This document shows, one piece after another, positions 1-10,958 of a stretch of DNA of 64,000 nt. The notes beneath the pieces are model-generated. The model worked only from the letters and a program-made list of their open reading frames with translations, ran no database searches and was not told where the DNA came from. A program made the translations under genes and the position numbers. This stretch comes from Priestia aryabhattai B8W22 (GTDB lineage Bacteria > Bacillota > Bacilli > Bacillales > Bacillaceae_H): the NCBI RefSeq assembly GCF_000956595.1, contig NZ_JYOO01000015.1:1-64000 (forward strand), read 5' to 3'. Positions within the stretch are counted from its first letter, which is position 1. Each line of letters opens with the position of its first letter.

Positions 1-7
1 TACAATC

Positions 8-250
8 TTACGCCGTGCAAAATAAAATTAGTTGATAACACGTCAAGCAGACAGCTGAAGTTGTACCCGTCATCATAAGCGCCAGTCTTTTAGATTTGAT
101 GTTCATTTCTGCTATGCCGTAAGCTAAATAAGCAAATACTAAAAACAAAATAATTTTAGATGTCAATTGATCACGTTTTGATAGCAATTCAACCAGTGAA
201 TAACCCATCCAAATAACAATGTGTAAGCTCCAAACGAAATATGTCTTCAT
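8..250 (-). CDS. Small membrane protein, unknown function
   Basis: An 80-residue protein with about three hydrophobic stretches (near residues 5-22, 31-49 and 57-77), so probably a small integral membrane protein. The start is an ATG preceded by GAAGGAG at short spacing. It follows the pdh operon on the same strand but lies beyond the pdhD terminator, so it is probably transcribed separately. I recognise no family. Both ends of the reading frame are inside the window, so it is complete. The 207 bases between it and the pdhD terminator hold nothing else I can identify. Confidence 0.55.
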   Translation of the reverse strand: MKTYFVWSLHIVIWMGYSLVELLSKRDQLTSKIILFLVFAYLAYGIAEMNIKSKRLALMMTGTTSAVCLTCYQLILFCTA

Positions 251-457
251 AGCTCCTTCGCCGCCTTTTCATTCGTTATCCAAAGAAGCAATTTTTTATC
301 TACCTATAAGGAAAGCACGTCCCACTTCATATGTATGCATCTAGAGCTCATTTAAGACTGCCTCAGCGCTTTTTACACGTTTCTTCTAAAGGAGATACTC
401 ATCAGCAATAAAAACTGTCTGACAAGCATCTGATACTTGATGAAAACCGTTTTCTTC

Positions 458-492
458 AAAAAAAAAGCTGATGCATACGCATCAGCTTTTTA
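458..492 (-). terminator. Intrinsic terminator of the pdh operon
   Basis: Perfect hairpin AAAAAGCTGATGC / GCATCAGCTTTTT with a 4-base loop, followed on the minus strand by a T run. It sits just after the pdhD stop codon. Confidence 0.9.
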
Positions 493-498
493 AAAACA

Positions 499-1911
499 TT
501 ATTTTACAATGTGAATTGGGCTTCCAATAGCTACTTCAGCAGCTTCCATTGTGATTTCACCTAATGTTGGGTGAGCGTGAATTGTTAATGCGATATCTTC
601 AGCTGTTACGCCAGCTTCGATAGCAAGACCAAGCTCAGCGATCATGTCAGATGCGCTAGGTCCAGCGATTTGAGCACCAACAACTACTCCGTCTTCTTTA
701 CGAGTGATAAGCTTCAAGAAGCCTTCTGCAGCGTTAAGTGCAAGCGCACGTCCGTTAGCAGCAAATGGGAATTTAGAAGCTTTAACAGCTAATCCTTCTT
801 CTTTCGCTTGTGCTTCAGTATAACCTACAGATGCAAGCTCAGGCTCAGAGAATACAACTGCTGGAATTCCTAAGTAGTCAATTTCAGCAGGTTCGCCAGC
901 GATTACTTCAGCTGCGATTTTACCTTCGTAAGAAGCTTTGTGTGCAAGTGGTGGTCCAGTTACGATATCACCAATTGCAAAGATGTTGCTTACAGATGTA
1001 CGAGTTTGGTTATCGATTTCGATAAGACCACGGTCAGTCATTTTAACGCCAACTTGCTCAAGACCAAGCTCATCAGTGTTAGGACGACGACCTACAGTAA
1101 CTAATACGTAGTCAGCATCGATTACTTTTGACTCTCCGCCTACTTCAAACGTAACTTGTACGCCGTCAGCAGTTTCTTCAACACCTTTAGCCATTGCTTT
1201 TGTATAGATTTCAACGTTTCCTTTTTTCTTAAGGTTACGTTTAACAAGTGAACTCATTTGTTTTTCAAAACCAGCTAAAATTTCATCAGCAGCTTCTACA
1301 AATGTAACTTCTGTACCGAAGTTAGCAAAAGCAGTACCAAGCTCAGTACCGATGTAACCTCCGCCGATTACAACTAATTTTTTAGGAACTTCTTTAAGTG
1401 CTAATGCACCTGTAGAGTTGATTACGCGCTCAGAGAATTTGAATCCAGGGATCTCGATTGGACGAGAACCAGTTGCAAGGATTGCATTTTTGAATTTGTA
1501 CGTTTGTGCTGAATTTTCATCCATTACACGTACAGTTTCGCTGTCAACGAAGTAAGCTTCACCTTTTACGATGTCAACTTTGTTACCTTTAAGAAGGCCT
1601 TCAACACCGCCAGTAAGTTTGTTTACAACGCCGTTTTTGAATTCTTGAACTTTAGAGAAATCAACTGTTACGTTCTCAGCGATAATCCCCATGTCTTCAG
1701 AATGTTTAGCATGTTCAAAACGGTGACCTGCAGCGATTAATGCTTTTGAAGGAATACAACCAACGTTTAAGCATACGCCCCCAAGATTACCTTTTTCTAC
1801 AATTGTAACTTTTTGACCTAATTGAGCTGCACGAATTGCTGCAACGTAGCCACCAGGGCCAGCACCAATGACAAGAGTATCAGTTTCGATTGGGAAATCT
1901 CCTACTACCAT
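499..1911 (-). CDS. pdhD: Dihydrolipoyl dehydrogenase (E3 of pyruvate dehydrogenase)
   Basis: E3 flavoprotein of the pyruvate dehydrogenase complex. It reoxidises the dihydrolipoyl arm of E2 with NAD+. The 470 residues match the B. subtilis PdhD length. Visible motifs are an N-terminal FAD site ([12 protein letters not shown]), the redox disulfide C47-x4-C52 in [13 protein letters not shown], a second dinucleotide fold (VIGGGYIG) and the C-terminal catalytic HAHPTLGE. It starts 3 bases after the pdhC stop, so it is the last gene of a tightly packed pdhABCD operon. The E3 may also serve other 2-oxoacid dehydrogenases. Confidence 0.97.
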   Translation of the reverse strand: MVVGDFPIETDTLVIGAGPGGYVAAIRAAQLGQKVTIVEKGNLGGVCLNVGCIPSKALIAAGHRFEHAKHSEDMGIIAENVTVDFSKVQEFKNGVVNKLTGGVEGLLKGNKVDIVKGEAYFVDSETVRVMDENSAQTYKFKNAILATGSRPIEIPGFKFSERVINSTGALALKEVPKKLVVIGGGYIGTELGTAFANFGTEVTFVEAADEILAGFEKQMSSLVKRNLKKKGNVEIYTKAMAKGVEETADGVQVTFEVGGESKVIDADYVLVTVGRRPNTDELGLEQVGVKMTDRGLIEIDNQTRTSVSNIFAIGDIVTGPPLAHKASYEGKIAAEVIAGEPAEIDYLGIPAVVFSEPELASVGYTEAQAKEEGLAVKASKFPFAANGRALALNAAEGFLKLITRKEDGVVVGAQIAGPSASDMIAELGLAIEAGVTAEDIALTIHAHPTLGEITMEAAEVAIGSPIHIVK

Positions 1912-1914
1912 TTA

Positions 1915-3216
1915 TTACGCCTCCATTAATAATAATTCTGGATCATTTAATAAACGCTTGATTTGGTTAAGAGCGTTTTGAGCTGTTGCGCCATCGATAA
2001 TACGGTGGTCAAAGCTTAGTGATAATGCTAATACTGGAGCAATTACAATTTCACCGTCGCGTACAACTGGTTTTTCAGCGATACGTCCGATACCTAGAAT
2101 TGCAACTTCCGGGTGGTTGATAACTGGAGTAAACCATTGTCCACCAGCAGAACCAATATTTGTGATTGTACAAGAAGCGCCTTTCATTTCAGCAGGAGCT
2201 AATTTACCATCACGTGCTTTTCCAGCAAGGTCGTTAATTTGATCAGAAATTTCGAATACAGATTTACGATCAGCATTTTTCACAACTGGTACTAAAAGAC
2301 CTTTTTCAGTGTCAGCAGCGATACCGATGTTGTAGTAATGTTTTTGAATTACTTCATCTGTAGAATCATCGATTGAAGTGTTAAGAGCTGGGAACTTCTT
2401 AAGTGCTGAAGTTAACGCTTTTACCACGTAAGGTAAGAATGTTAATTTAATACCTTGATCTGCTGCAACTGTTTTGAATTTTTTACGATGAGCAACAAGA
2501 GCTGTTACATCGATTTCATCCATTAATGTTACGTGTGGAGCAGTGTGTTTAGAGTTAACCATAGCTTTTGCGATTGCACGACGGATACCGCTCATTTTCT
2601 CGCGAGTTTCTGGTAGATCGCCTTCAGGAATAGCTTGTGCTGCTGCTGCTTTTGGTTCAGCTGAAGCAGTTTCCTCTTTAGCTGGAGCTTCAGCAGTTGC
2701 TGTAGCTGTAGAGCCACCAGATAAGAAGCTATCGATGTCATCTTTAACAATACGTCCGTTTTTACCTGAACCAGGAACAGCTTTAATGTCTATACCTTTT
2801 TCACGAGCATATTTGCGCACTGAAGGCATAGCAATTACTTTACGGTTAGGATCAACATCAGCTTGTGCTGCAGGAGCTGTTGCTTCTTCAGTCACTTCTT
2901 CAGTTGAAGCTTCTTCTTTAGCTTCTTCTGCTGGTGCATCATCATGATCGTCACCTTTGAATTTTAAGTCTTCGTATCCAGGAGCATCAAAAGTAACGAT
3001 AACTTGTCCTACAGTAGCTACTGTACCTTCGTCAACTTTTACTTCTAATACTTTACCTTTTACAGGAGATGGGATTTCAACAACAGCTTTGTCATTTTGT
3101 ACTTCTGCTAGTACATCATCCTCATCAATTTCATCTCCAGCTTTTACGAACCATTTTACAATTTCACCTTCGTGGATACCTTCACCGATATCCGGCAGTT
3201 TAAATTCAAATGCCAC
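1915..3216 (-). CDS. pdhC: Dihydrolipoamide acetyltransferase (E2 of pyruvate dehydrogenase)
   Basis: E2 core protein, 433 residues, which transfers the acetyl group from lipoyl to CoA. Domains in order: one lipoyl domain (about 1-77, lipoylated K43 in [10 protein letters not shown]), an acidic/Ala-rich linker, a peripheral-subunit-binding domain (about 128-165), a second Ala/Pro-rich linker, and the catalytic domain ending with the DHRIIDG motif. The ATG is preceded by GGAGGGTG. A 13-bp perfect hairpin separates it from pdhB, whereas the other operon junctions are only about 3 bases wide, so the ratio of E2/E3 to E1 may be set at this junction. Confidence 0.97.
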   Translation of the reverse strand: MAFEFKLPDIGEGIHEGEIVKWFVKAGDEIDEDDVLAEVQNDKAVVEIPSPVKGKVLEVKVDEGTVATVGQVIVTFDAPGYEDLKFKGDDHDDAPAEEAKEEASTEEVTEEATAPAAQADVDPNRKVIAMPSVRKYAREKGIDIKAVPGSGKNGRIVKDDIDSFLSGGSTATATAEAPAKEETASAEPKAAAAQAIPEGDLPETREKMSGIRRAIAKAMVNSKHTAPHVTLMDEIDVTALVAHRKKFKTVAADQGIKLTFLPYVVKALTSALKKFPALNTSIDDSTDEVIQKHYYNIGIAADTEKGLLVPVVKNADRKSVFEISDQINDLAGKARDGKLAPAEMKGASCTITNIGSAGGQWFTPVINHPEVAILGIGRIAEKPVVRDGEIVIAPVLALSLSFDHRIIDGATAQNALNQIKRLLNDPELLLMEA

Positions 3217-3272
3217 GTGTCTTCACCCTCCTAGTTAGTTGCGTTCAATTTGTTAGTGTTTATTTTATCTAA

Positions 3273-3303
3273 GACAGAAATCAGCACAAAGCTGATTTCT
3301 GTC
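3273..3303 (-). other. Perfect hairpin in the pdhB-pdhC spacer
   Basis: 13-bp perfect inverted repeat GACAGAAATCAGC / GCTGATTTCTGTC with a 5-base loop inside the operon. No T run follows it on the coding strand, so it is more likely an mRNA processing or stability element than a strong terminator. Confidence 0.75.
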
Positions 3304-3318
3304 ACAGTAAAATGCTAA

Positions 3319-4296
3319 TTAAAATTCAAGTACTTTCTTAGCTGTTTCAACGATATCTTTGTGGTCTGGTAACCATACGCCCTCAGCTTGAGAGAATGGG
3401 AACACAGTATCCGGTGCTGTTACACGTAATACTGGTGCTTCTAAGCTTAAGATTGCACGATCGTTAATTTCAGCTACAACGTTAGCTGCAATACCAGCTT
3501 GTTTTTGAGCTTCTTGAACTACTACTACGCGACCAGTTTTTTCAACTGATGCAAGAATTGTATCGATATCTAAAGGTTGAACTGTACGTAAGTCTACTAC
3601 TTCAGCAGAGATACCTTCTTTTTCTAGTTCTTCAGCTGCTTTTAATGATGAGTGTACCATTGCACCGTAAGCGATAAGCGTTACGTCTGTACCTTCACGT
3701 TTCACATCAGCTGTACCTAAGTCAATAGTGTATGATTCTTCAGGTACTTCTTGACGGAATGAACGGTAAAGCTTCATGTGCTCTAAGTATACAACCGGAT
3801 CGTTATCACGGATTGATGAAATTAAAAGACCTTTTGCATCGTATGGAGTTGAAGGAATTACAACTTTTAGACCAGGTTGAGATGCTACGATACCTTCTAA
3901 GCTATCAGCGTGAAGTTCTGGTGTATGAACGCCTCCACCAAATGGTGAACGGAATGTGATTGGTGCATTCCAGCGACCGCCAGAACGGTAGCGCATACGT
4001 GCAGCTTGACCTGATACAGAATCAAGTACTTCGTATACGAAACCAAAGAATTGAATTTCAGGAACCGGACGGAAACCTTGAGTCGATAGACCCACAGCAA
4101 GACCACCGATACCAGATTCAGCTAATGGCGTATCGAATACGCGATCTTCGCCGAATTCTTGTTGAAGACCTTCAGTCGCACGGAATACTCCACCGTTTAC
4201 GCCAACGTCTTCACCAAAAACTAATACGTTTTCGTCGTTTTTCATTTCTGTGCGTAACGCATCAGTAATCGCTTGAATCATTGTCATTTGCGCCAT
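3319..4296 (-). CDS. pdhB: Pyruvate dehydrogenase E1 beta subunit
   Basis: Beta chain of the alpha2beta2 thiamine-diphosphate decarboxylase E1, 325 residues as in B. subtilis. It has the transketolase-like pyrimidine-binding domain in the N-terminal half ([24 protein letters not shown]) and the transketolase C-terminal domain from about residue 200. It lies 3 bases downstream of pdhA and is followed by a hairpin before pdhC. The ATG has a good upstream ribosome binding site inside the end of pdhA. Substrate specificity is inferred from the intact pdhABCD operon and close similarity to PdhB. Confidence 0.96.
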   Translation of the reverse strand: MAQMTMIQAITDALRTEMKNDENVLVFGEDVGVNGGVFRATEGLQQEFGEDRVFDTPLAESGIGGLAVGLSTQGFRPVPEIQFFGFVYEVLDSVSGQAARMRYRSGGRWNAPITFRSPFGGGVHTPELHADSLEGIVASQPGLKVVIPSTPYDAKGLLISSIRDNDPVVYLEHMKLYRSFRQEVPEESYTIDLGTADVKREGTDVTLIAYGAMVHSSLKAAEELEKEGISAEVVDLRTVQPLDIDTILASVEKTGRVVVVQEAQKQAGIAANVVAEINDRAILSLEAPVLRVTAPDTVFPFSQAEGVWLPDHKDIVETAKKVLEF

Positions 4297-4299
4297 GGC

Positions 4300-5415
<1,116 letters not shown>

Positions 5416-5607
5416 CTAAGTCACCTCTTCCTTTCATTTAAGCCGTATAAATTCATTTTACTAATCAAACAAACATACACGCTTTTAGAATGTCCCAAAT
5501 GGACAAGTAAAAGTCATATTTTGTCGAGTAGCTTTTTGAACTCGCTAATCCTTAACATTTCTATGTATTCCCCAGCGAATTCTGTGCAAACATTTACGTA
5601 AAAGGAA

Positions 5608-5638
5608 AGTTTAAGCGAAACGAGCGTTTCGTTAAACT
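5608..5638 (-). other. Hairpin in the pdhA leader
   Basis: Near-perfect inverted repeat AGTTTAAGCGAAAC / GTTTCGTTAAACT with one bulged base, within the presumed pdhA leader. Its minus-strand tail is T-rich but interrupted by CC. It could be a weak attenuator or an operator. Confidence 0.5.
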
Positions 5639-5688
5639 GTATTAATTATTTTGCAAAAATGATTAATACAACACTTACTACGCTACCT

Positions 5689-5718
5689 AGTTTACAATAC
5701 ACTAAAACAGTTCGTCAA
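5689..5718 (-). promoter_or_regulatory. Candidate sigma-A promoter for pdhABCD
   Basis: On the minus strand TTGACG (5713-5718) and TAAACT (5689-5694) are separated by 18 bases. This would give a leader of about 265 bases before pdhA. The -10 box is only a 4/6 match, so this is tentative. The rest of the 5416-5963 gap is AT-rich and carries a hairpin (5608-5638) but no gene I can support. Confidence 0.4.
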
Positions 5719-5963
5719 TGCATTTACATCAAGAAATTACGCTTTTTTAGTTTGTGAAATAAAACACATAAAAAAGACATGCTGTACTATTACACAGACA
5801 CAAACTGTATTATATGTTTTATAATAACCTTCTCTTTTTTTACGTCTGCACATCTCCTATCTTGCCACAAATAAACGATTTTTTAAAACAATATCCTTTT
5901 GTAATTTTTACTTGAATCATGTCGAAACTCTTTCTTTATTTCAGAAAACCTTCCTTTTCAGCC

Positions 5964-5994
5964 AAAAAAAAAGACCTGTAAACTTCACAGGCCT
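5964..5994 (-). terminator. Intrinsic terminator after ykyA
   Basis: Short hairpin CCTGT...ACAGG followed on the minus strand by nine T residues, directly after the ykyA stop codon. Confidence 0.85.
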
Positions 5995-5996
5995 TC

Positions 5997-6662
5997 TTAT
6001 TTATCGTCGCTATTTTTCACCTTTAACTTTGTTTTGTTATAAAAATCCTCTTTGGCTTTATTATAGTCAGTTGTTAATGTGTTAAACGTTTCTTTTTTCT
6101 TTTCAACTTCTTTATAAGTAGTATTGATCGAAGCGATTTGCGTTTCAAGATTCTCTAATTTCACATTGTCTTTTTCAAAGAGCGTATATAGCTGACGATC
6201 TAATTCAATGGAATGAAGATAGGCATCGTGTAAGGACTGGTAGGCCTTATAACGCTTCTTCATTAACGAAGATAGTTCAAGCGCCTCTTCTTTGGCTTTG
6301 CCGTCCTCTAGTTTTTGGATCTTTGGCTCTGTCGCTTCAAATTGTTTTTGCGAAGCGCTGATGCTTTTTTCTTCTTTTTGTAATTTACTTTCACGCTCAT
6401 CTAATAACTGCTGCGCTTTTTGTGCTTTATTTTTTATTTTCTTTTTATCTTTAATTCCTAGCTCAATAATTTGGTCGTATACCGCATTTTCTTGCTGTTC
6501 TAAATCAGCTAACGGTTTTTGCTGATCGGCAAATTGCTTTTCTTGTGCTACCACTTTTTCTAATCCATTATATACCTCAAGTTCAGGCGATGAGCCTTCT
6601 GCACAGCCCGCTAGTGACATAGCCGCAATGCCGATAATTATATATCTTCCGACGCATTTCAT
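5997..6662 (-). CDS. ykyA: YkyA-family lipoprotein
   Basis: A 221-residue predicted lipoprotein: a short hydrophobic signal with lipobox LAGC (Cys20), then a long Lys/Glu/Gln-rich, almost entirely helical body that looks like coiled coil. It matches the YkyA family, which sits at the same place next to pdhA in B. subtilis. After export it should be anchored to the outer face of the membrane. Its biochemical role is not known to me. It has its own terminator and lies upstream of pdhA on the same strand, separated from it by a long leader, so it is probably a separate unit. Confidence 0.85.
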   Translation of the reverse strand: MKCVGRYIIIGIAAMSLAGCAEGSSPELEVYNGLEKVVAQEKQFADQQKPLADLEQQENAVYDQIIELGIKDKKKIKNKAQKAQQLLDERESKLQKEEKSISASQKQFEATEPKIQKLEDGKAKEEALELSSLMKKRYKAYQSLHDAYLHSIELDRQLYTLFEKDNVKLENLETQIASINTTYKEVEKKKETFNTLTTDYNKAKEDFYNKTKLKVKNSDDK

Positions 6663-6831
6663 ATCTGGTAAATCCTCCCTTATTCATGGGTCATTATACA
6701 ATTTTTGTAGGGAATTAGCAATTTATCTACACCCTTTTTCCACCTTTTAATATATTATACTAACCCAATCGTGAAAAAAAGGGAGCTTATTACTTTTTAC
6801 CTTGGGATTGATAACTACGGGAGGTTATATT

Positions 6832-6942
6832 ATGTTGGGTTATGGTGGATATGGCTGCGGCGGTTCTAATAAAGGTTTTGTGTTATTAATTGTACTGTTC
6901 ATTTTATTAGTTATTATCGGCTGCAGCTGTGGCGGCTGGTAA
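6832..6942 (+). CDS. YjcZ-family tiny sporulation membrane protein
   Basis: A 36-codon gene too short for routine gene finders. The product starts MLGYGGYGCGGSNKG, continues with one hydrophobic helix of about 15 residues (FVLLIVLFILLVIIG) and ends CSCGGW. This Gly/Tyr/Cys head plus single membrane segment is the hallmark of the YjcZ family of tiny Bacillus proteins made during sporulation. The ribosome binding site GGGAGG lies about 8 bases before the ATG, and a clear terminator follows. Assignment to the family is confident; its function is unknown. Confidence 0.85.
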   Translation: MLGYGGYGCGGSNKGFVLLIVLFILLVIIGCSCGGW

Positions 6943-6950
6943 TTATACAA

Positions 6951-6981
6951 TAAAAGCGGCTAACGGTCGCTTTTATTTTTT
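6951..6981 (+). terminator. Intrinsic terminator after the YjcZ-type gene
   Basis: Hairpin TAAAAGCG...CGCTTTTA followed by a T run. Confidence 0.85.
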
Positions 6982-7116
6982 CTTATGCATGTTTTTCCAT
7001 ATGTTTGATACATATAATTAGTAGAAACATTTATGTGGTCAAGGTCGAGGTAATGACTTTTTTATACGGATTTGGTACACTTTATACCTATAAAATAGCC
7101 TAGGGAGATGTGAAAG

Positions 7117-7671
7117 TTGATTACAATGAACGATATTATTCAAGACGGACACCCAACGCTGCGAGAAGTAGCAAAAGAAGTACCGTTACCTGCTTCTGAA
7201 GAAGACAAAAAGATTTTACATAGCTTATTAGAATATGTAAAAAACAGTCAAGATCCTGAAATTGCTGCTAAATATGGACTGCGATCTGGTATCGGGCTTG
7301 CCGCTCCTCAAGTTAATGTATCAAAACGAATGATTGGGGTACACGTTACGGATGAAAAAGGCAAGCTATACAGCTATGCATTATTTAACCCTAAGATCAT
7401 TAGCCACTCAGTTGAAAAGACATATCTTACAGGCGGTGAAGGCTGCTTGTCTGTCGATCAAGATATCCCAGGATTTGTTCCTCGATATGCACGCATCACA
7501 GTAAAAGGCACAACACTTGAAGGCGAAGAAGTAAAAATTCGTTTAAAAGGCCTTCCTGCTGTCGTATTTCAGCACGAAATTGATCATTTAGACGGAATTA
7601 TGTTTTATGATTACATTAATAAAGAAAATCCATTTCAAGAACCTGAGAATGCTTTTCCATATGAACGCTAA
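7117..7671 (+). CDS. defB: Peptide deformylase
   Basis: Removes the N-terminal formyl group from nascent proteins. The 184 residues match the B. subtilis YkrB/DefB form (type 2, Gram-positive). All three metal-site motifs are present: GIGLAAPQ, EGCLSVD with the Cys ligand, and HEIDHLDG with the two His ligands and catalytic Glu. The start is TTG at 7117 with GGGAG nine bases upstream; an ATG three codons later is the alternative, but the TTG start agrees with the family N-terminus MITM. It is followed by a bidirectional terminator. Confidence 0.95.
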   Translation: MITMNDIIQDGHPTLREVAKEVPLPASEEDKKILHSLLEYVKNSQDPEIAAKYGLRSGIGLAAPQVNVSKRMIGVHVTDEKGKLYSYALFNPKIISHSVEKTYLTGGEGCLSVDQDIPGFVPRYARITVKGTTLEGEEVKIRLKGLPAVVFQHEIDHLDGIMFYDYINKENPFQEPENAFPYER

Positions 7672-7699
7672 AAAACGCGAGCTAGAGCTCGCGTTTTTT
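7671..7699. terminator. Bidirectional terminator between defB and the HAD gene
   Basis: CGCGAGCT / AGCTCGCG stem with a 2-base loop flanked by A and T runs, between convergent genes. Confidence 0.9.
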
Positions 7700-7700
7700 C

Positions 7701-8483
7701 TTATTTTAATAATCCTACTAGCTCTAATCCGTGGAGAATACCATCTTCTGCTACATCTTTTGTAACAAGATTAGCCACTTCTTTCACGACTTCTTCCGCA
7801 TTTCCCATCGCTACGCCATTTCCGACAAATTCAAGCATTTCGATATCGTTCAAGCCGTCTCCGAATGCATATACATCTTTTCTGTCAAAGCCAAGCTTTT
7901 CAATCATGGTCTCAATTCCTCGCGCTTTTGATCCACCTTTTGGCAGAACATCAGTTGAAAATTCATGCCAGCGAATAAAGTCAAATTTCTTAAAATTTTC
8001 TTCATAAGGAGCTTCTTCTCCCGCTGTACAGAATAAGAGGGATTGATAAATTTCACGCCCTTTGAAATAAGCAGGATCGTGGTGAGGGTGGGTAAATCCA
8101 ATTTTCAGCGTGCTGATGCTGGATTCGATATAGTCATGAAATTCAATGTTTGATTTCATATCTTCATGATCCATGTATACGACAGGGTGATCATGCTCAA
8201 CAGCAAAAGCTGTTAAACCTTGAAGCTCTTCTTTATTTAACGGGTTTTTGTAAAGAACTTCTCCATTTAAGACAATGTACTGACCATTAAAGCTAATATA
8301 TGTTTGAATATCCAACTCTTCACGCAGATCTTTAAACATAAAAGGAGCCCTTCCAGTTGCAATTGCCACTTCATGCCCCTGCTCTTTTAACAGCTGGACA
8401 GCTTTTTTTGTAGAAGCAGGCAGTTTTTTATCATGATCCAATAACGTTCCATCAATATCAAAAAAAATAATCTTTCGTTCCAC
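7701..8483 (-). CDS. ykrA: HAD-family (Cof-type) phosphatase, YkrA-like
   Basis: A 260-residue haloacid dehalogenase superfamily hydrolase. Motif I is FFDIDGTLLD near the N-terminus, motif II falls in ATGRAPF, the conserved Lys is in LPKGGSKARG, and motif IV is FGDGLNDIEML. The type-IIB cap region (about 80-190) marks the Cof/YkrA class. I chose the GTG at 8483, with AAGGTG six bases upstream, because it gives the family N-terminus M-x-RKIIFFDIDG; the reading frame extends to another GTG at 8492 that overlaps the ribosome binding site. The physiological substrate is unknown; members dephosphorylate sugar phosphates or cofactors. Confidence 0.88.
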   Translation of the reverse strand: MERKIIFFDIDGTLLDHDKKLPASTKKAVQLLKEQGHEVAIATGRAPFMFKDLREELDIQTYISFNGQYIVLNGEVLYKNPLNKEELQGLTAFAVEHDHPVVYMDHEDMKSNIEFHDYIESSISTLKIGFTHPHHDPAYFKGREIYQSLLFCTAGEEAPYEENFKKFDFIRWHEFSTDVLPKGGSKARGIETMIEKLGFDRKDVYAFGDGLNDIEMLEFVGNGVAMGNAEEVVKEVANLVTKDVAEDGILHGLELVGLLK

Positions 8484-8690
8484 GTTTATCACCTTATTTT
8501 TTATAATTTTTTATCTCTTTGTTAAGCCTTTCCAATTATATCAAACAAGCGCTGGTTTCTCTATAAATGGACGGTCCCACTTACAATTTTTCCATATTTA
8601 ACCACGAGAAACCTCTTCCTTTTCATCATATAATAAGAGTACAGAGAGAGACAGGCAGGTATCGCAAAAAAACAAAGGAGCTGAAAAATC

Positions 8691-8762
8691 ATGTTAAAAG
8701 ATTTTCGAAAAAGGCTGCTAAAACGCTGGAATGAATTATTGCGTAAAAAAACGATGGCATAA
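8691..8762 (+). CDS. Possible 23-residue cationic amphipathic peptide
   Basis: A 24-codon frame starting at an ATG with AAAGGAG ten bases upstream and ending in TAA. The peptide begins MLKDFRKRLLKRWNELLRKK. It carries nine Lys/Arg against two acidic residues. Its Leu/Phe/Trp residues (2, 5, 9, 13, 16, 17) fall on one face of a helix, so it would bind membranes or act as a basic peptide. A TATAAT hexamer lies at 8629-8634 but I see no convincing -35. I do not recognise a family. Because it is so short it could be a chance frame, but the strong ribosome binding site and clean amphipathicity argue for a real gene. Confidence 0.4.
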   Translation: MLKDFRKRLLKRWNELLRKKTMA

Positions 8763-8899
8763 TCGATTTTTTTAGGGCTTTCTGTTGTAAAATTTGCAGA
8801 GTGTGTGTCTGCATCGTACAATGGAATAGCCCTTATTTTTTATACGCACGGAAAATATAGTCTTGTATCCGTTTCCTATTAATATTATTCTATAATTAA

Positions 8900-8928
8900 T
8901 TGACTTGTTATATTTAGATGACTAAAAT
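8900..8928 (+). promoter_or_regulatory. Sigma-A promoter of rpoY-rnjA
   Basis: TTGACT (8900-8905), 17-base spacer, TAAAAT (8923-8928). It lies about 100 bases upstream of rpoY. Confidence 0.75.
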
Positions 8929-9032
8929 GTAGTGAAAGCAAGTTTCTTTAGAAAATACATGAAATACATACACATTTTATAATATAATAAAATAAGTTAT
9001 TTGAATTTCGGAATTAAGGAGAGATTTTTGTT

Positions 9033-9242
9033 ATGATTTTTAAAGTTTATTTTCAAGAAAAAATGAGTGAAGTAGCTGTACGTGAAAATACAAAAACAGT
9101 GTATGTGAACGCAGATTCTGAGCGTGACGTTCGTAAAAAGTTAAAAGCGCGTTCAATTAATATTGAGTTTGTTCAAGCAGTGACTGGAGACTATCTAGAA
9201 TATGAACAACAGCATGAAGATTTTAAAGTATTGGAGATATGA
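9033..9242 (+). CDS. rpoY: RNA polymerase epsilon subunit
   Basis: A 69-residue protein matching YkzG/RpoY, the small epsilon subunit of Firmicutes RNA polymerase. The sequence begins [10 protein letters not shown] and contains the conserved region with [11 protein letters not shown]. The ATG follows AAGGAGAG. Its stop codon overlaps the first candidate start of rnjA (ATGATG), giving translational coupling with RNase J1, the same arrangement as in B. subtilis. A good sigma-A promoter lies upstream. Confidence 0.95.
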   Translation: MIFKVYFQEKMSEVAVRENTKTVYVNADSERDVRKKLKARSINIEFVQAVTGDYLEYEQQHEDFKVLEI

Positions 9243-10915
9243 TGAAAATGAAATTTGTAAAAAATAATCAAACGGCAGTTTTCGCCCTGGGTGGACTAGG
9301 CGAAATCGGTAAAAATACGTATGCCGTACAGTTTCAAGATGAAATTATTCTTATTGATGCAGGAATTAAATTCCCTGAAGATGAGCTTTTAGGAATTGAC
9401 TACGTTATTCCTGACTACAGTTATTTGGTAAAAAATGCAGATAAAATCCGTGGCCTTTTCGTTACACATGGTCATGAAGATCACATCGGCGGAATTCCTT
9501 ACTTATTAAGAGAATTAAACATTCCTATTTATGCAGGGAAATTAGCCCTTGGGCTTCTTCGCAACAAATTAGACGAGCATGGATTGCTTCGTACAGCTCA
9601 GCTTCATGAAATTACTGAAGATGACGTAATTAAATTCCGTAAAACATCGGTGACGTTCTTCCGCACAACTCACAGTATTCCTGATTCTTACGGAATTGTG
9701 GTAAAAACACCAAACGGACAAATCGTACATACAGGAGATTTCAAGTTTGATTTTACACCAGTGGGCGAACCGGCTAACTTAACAAAAATGGCTGAAATCG
9801 GTAAAGAAGGCGTTCTATGCTTGCTTTCAGACAGTACAAACAGTGAAATTCCTAACTTTACGATGTCTGAGCGCCGCGTAGGTGACAGCATTCATGACAT
9901 TTTCCGTAAAGTAGACGGCCGTATTATTTTTGCAACGTTTGCTTCAAATATTCACCGCTTACAGCAAGTAGTAGAAGCAGCCGTATTGCATAATCGTAAA
10001 GTTGCTGTATTCGGACGCAGTATGGAAGCAGCTATTGAGATTGGCCAACAGCTTGGATATATTTCATGTCCAAAAGATACGTTCATTGAGCCTTCTCAAA
10101 TTAACCGAATTCCAGCTAACCGCGTGACTATTTTATGTACAGGCAGCCAAGGTGAACCGATGGCAGCGCTATCTAGAATTGCAAACGGTACTCACCGCCA
10201 AATTCAAATTATCCCTGGAGATACGGTTGTATTCTCATCTTCACCTATTCCGGGAAATACAGTAAGTGTTAGCAAAACAATTGATATGCTATTCCGTGCA
10301 GGAGCAGAGGTTATTCACGGTGCTCTAAACGATATCCACACTTCTGGACACGGTGGACAAGAAGAGCAAAAATTAATGCTTCGTTTGATGAAACCAAAAT
10401 ATTTTATGCCAATTCACGGTGAGTATCGCATGCAGAAAATGCACATCAAACTTGCAACAGACTGTGGAGTTCCTGAAGAAAACTGCTTCATTATGGATAA
10501 TGGAGAAGTGCTAGCTTTAAGCGACAGCGAAGCTTCAGTAGCCGGCAAAATCCCTTCAGGCTCTGTATATATTGACGGAAGCGGAATTGGTGACATTGGA
10601 AATATCGTACTTCGTGACCGCCGCATTTTATCTGAAGAAGGCCTTGTGATTGTGGTTGTAAGCATCAATATGAAAGACTTCAAGATCGCTGCTGGTCCAG
10701 ACATTATCTCTCGTGGTTTTGTTTATATGCGCGAATCTGGCGACTTAATTAATGATGCACAGTCCCTTATTACAAAACACTTGAACAAAGTAATGGAACG
10801 TCGTACGTCACAATGGTCTGAGATTAAAAATGAAATCACAGACACATTGGCTCCATTCCTTTATGAAAAAACAAAGCGCCGTCCAATGATTTTACCAATC
10901 ATTATGGAGGTTTAA
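9242..10915 (+). CDS. rnjA: Ribonuclease J1
   Basis: Metallo-beta-lactamase/beta-CASP ribonuclease with 5'-to-3' exonuclease and endonuclease activity, central to mRNA decay in Firmicutes. The zinc motif is [10 protein letters not shown], followed by the [12 protein letters not shown] and HTGDFKFD metal-binding loops, then the beta-CASP domain and a C-terminal domain ending [10 protein letters not shown]. Three in-frame ATGs lie at 9239, 9242 and 9248. GGAG at 9233-9236 fits 9242 best by spacing, whereas the B. subtilis protein (555 residues) corresponds to 9248. I give 9242 as a compromise; the true start is uncertain by two codons. Confidence 0.96.
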   Translation: MKMKFVKNNQTAVFALGGLGEIGKNTYAVQFQDEIILIDAGIKFPEDELLGIDYVIPDYSYLVKNADKIRGLFVTHGHEDHIGGIPYLLRELNIPIYAGKLALGLLRNKLDEHGLLRTAQLHEITEDDVIKFRKTSVTFFRTTHSIPDSYGIVVKTPNGQIVHTGDFKFDFTPVGEPANLTKMAEIGKEGVLCLLSDSTNSEIPNFTMSERRVGDSIHDIFRKVDGRIIFATFASNIHRLQQVVEAAVLHNRKVAVFGRSMEAAIEIGQQLGYISCPKDTFIEPSQINRIPANRVTILCTGSQGEPMAALSRIANGTHRQIQIIPGDTVVFSSSPIPGNTVSVSKTIDMLFRAGAEVIHGALNDIHTSGHGGQEEQKLMLRLMKPKYFMPIHGEYRMQKMHIKLATDCGVPEENCFIMDNGEVLALSDSEASVAGKIPSGSVYIDGSGIGDIGNIVLRDRRILSEEGLVIVVVSINMKDFKIAAGPDIISRGFVYMRESGDLINDAQSLITKHLNKVMERRTSQWSEIKNEITDTLAPFLYEKTKRRPMILPIIMEV

Positions 10916-10921
10916 TAAAAG

Positions 10922-10957
10922 AAAAAGAGCGGATGCAATTGCATCCGCTCTTTTTTT
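10922..10957. terminator. Bidirectional terminator between rnjA and ktrC
   Basis: Stem AAAGAGCGGATGC / GCATCCGCTCTTT with loop AATT and a T run on both strands. Confidence 0.92.
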
Positions 10958-10958
10958 A

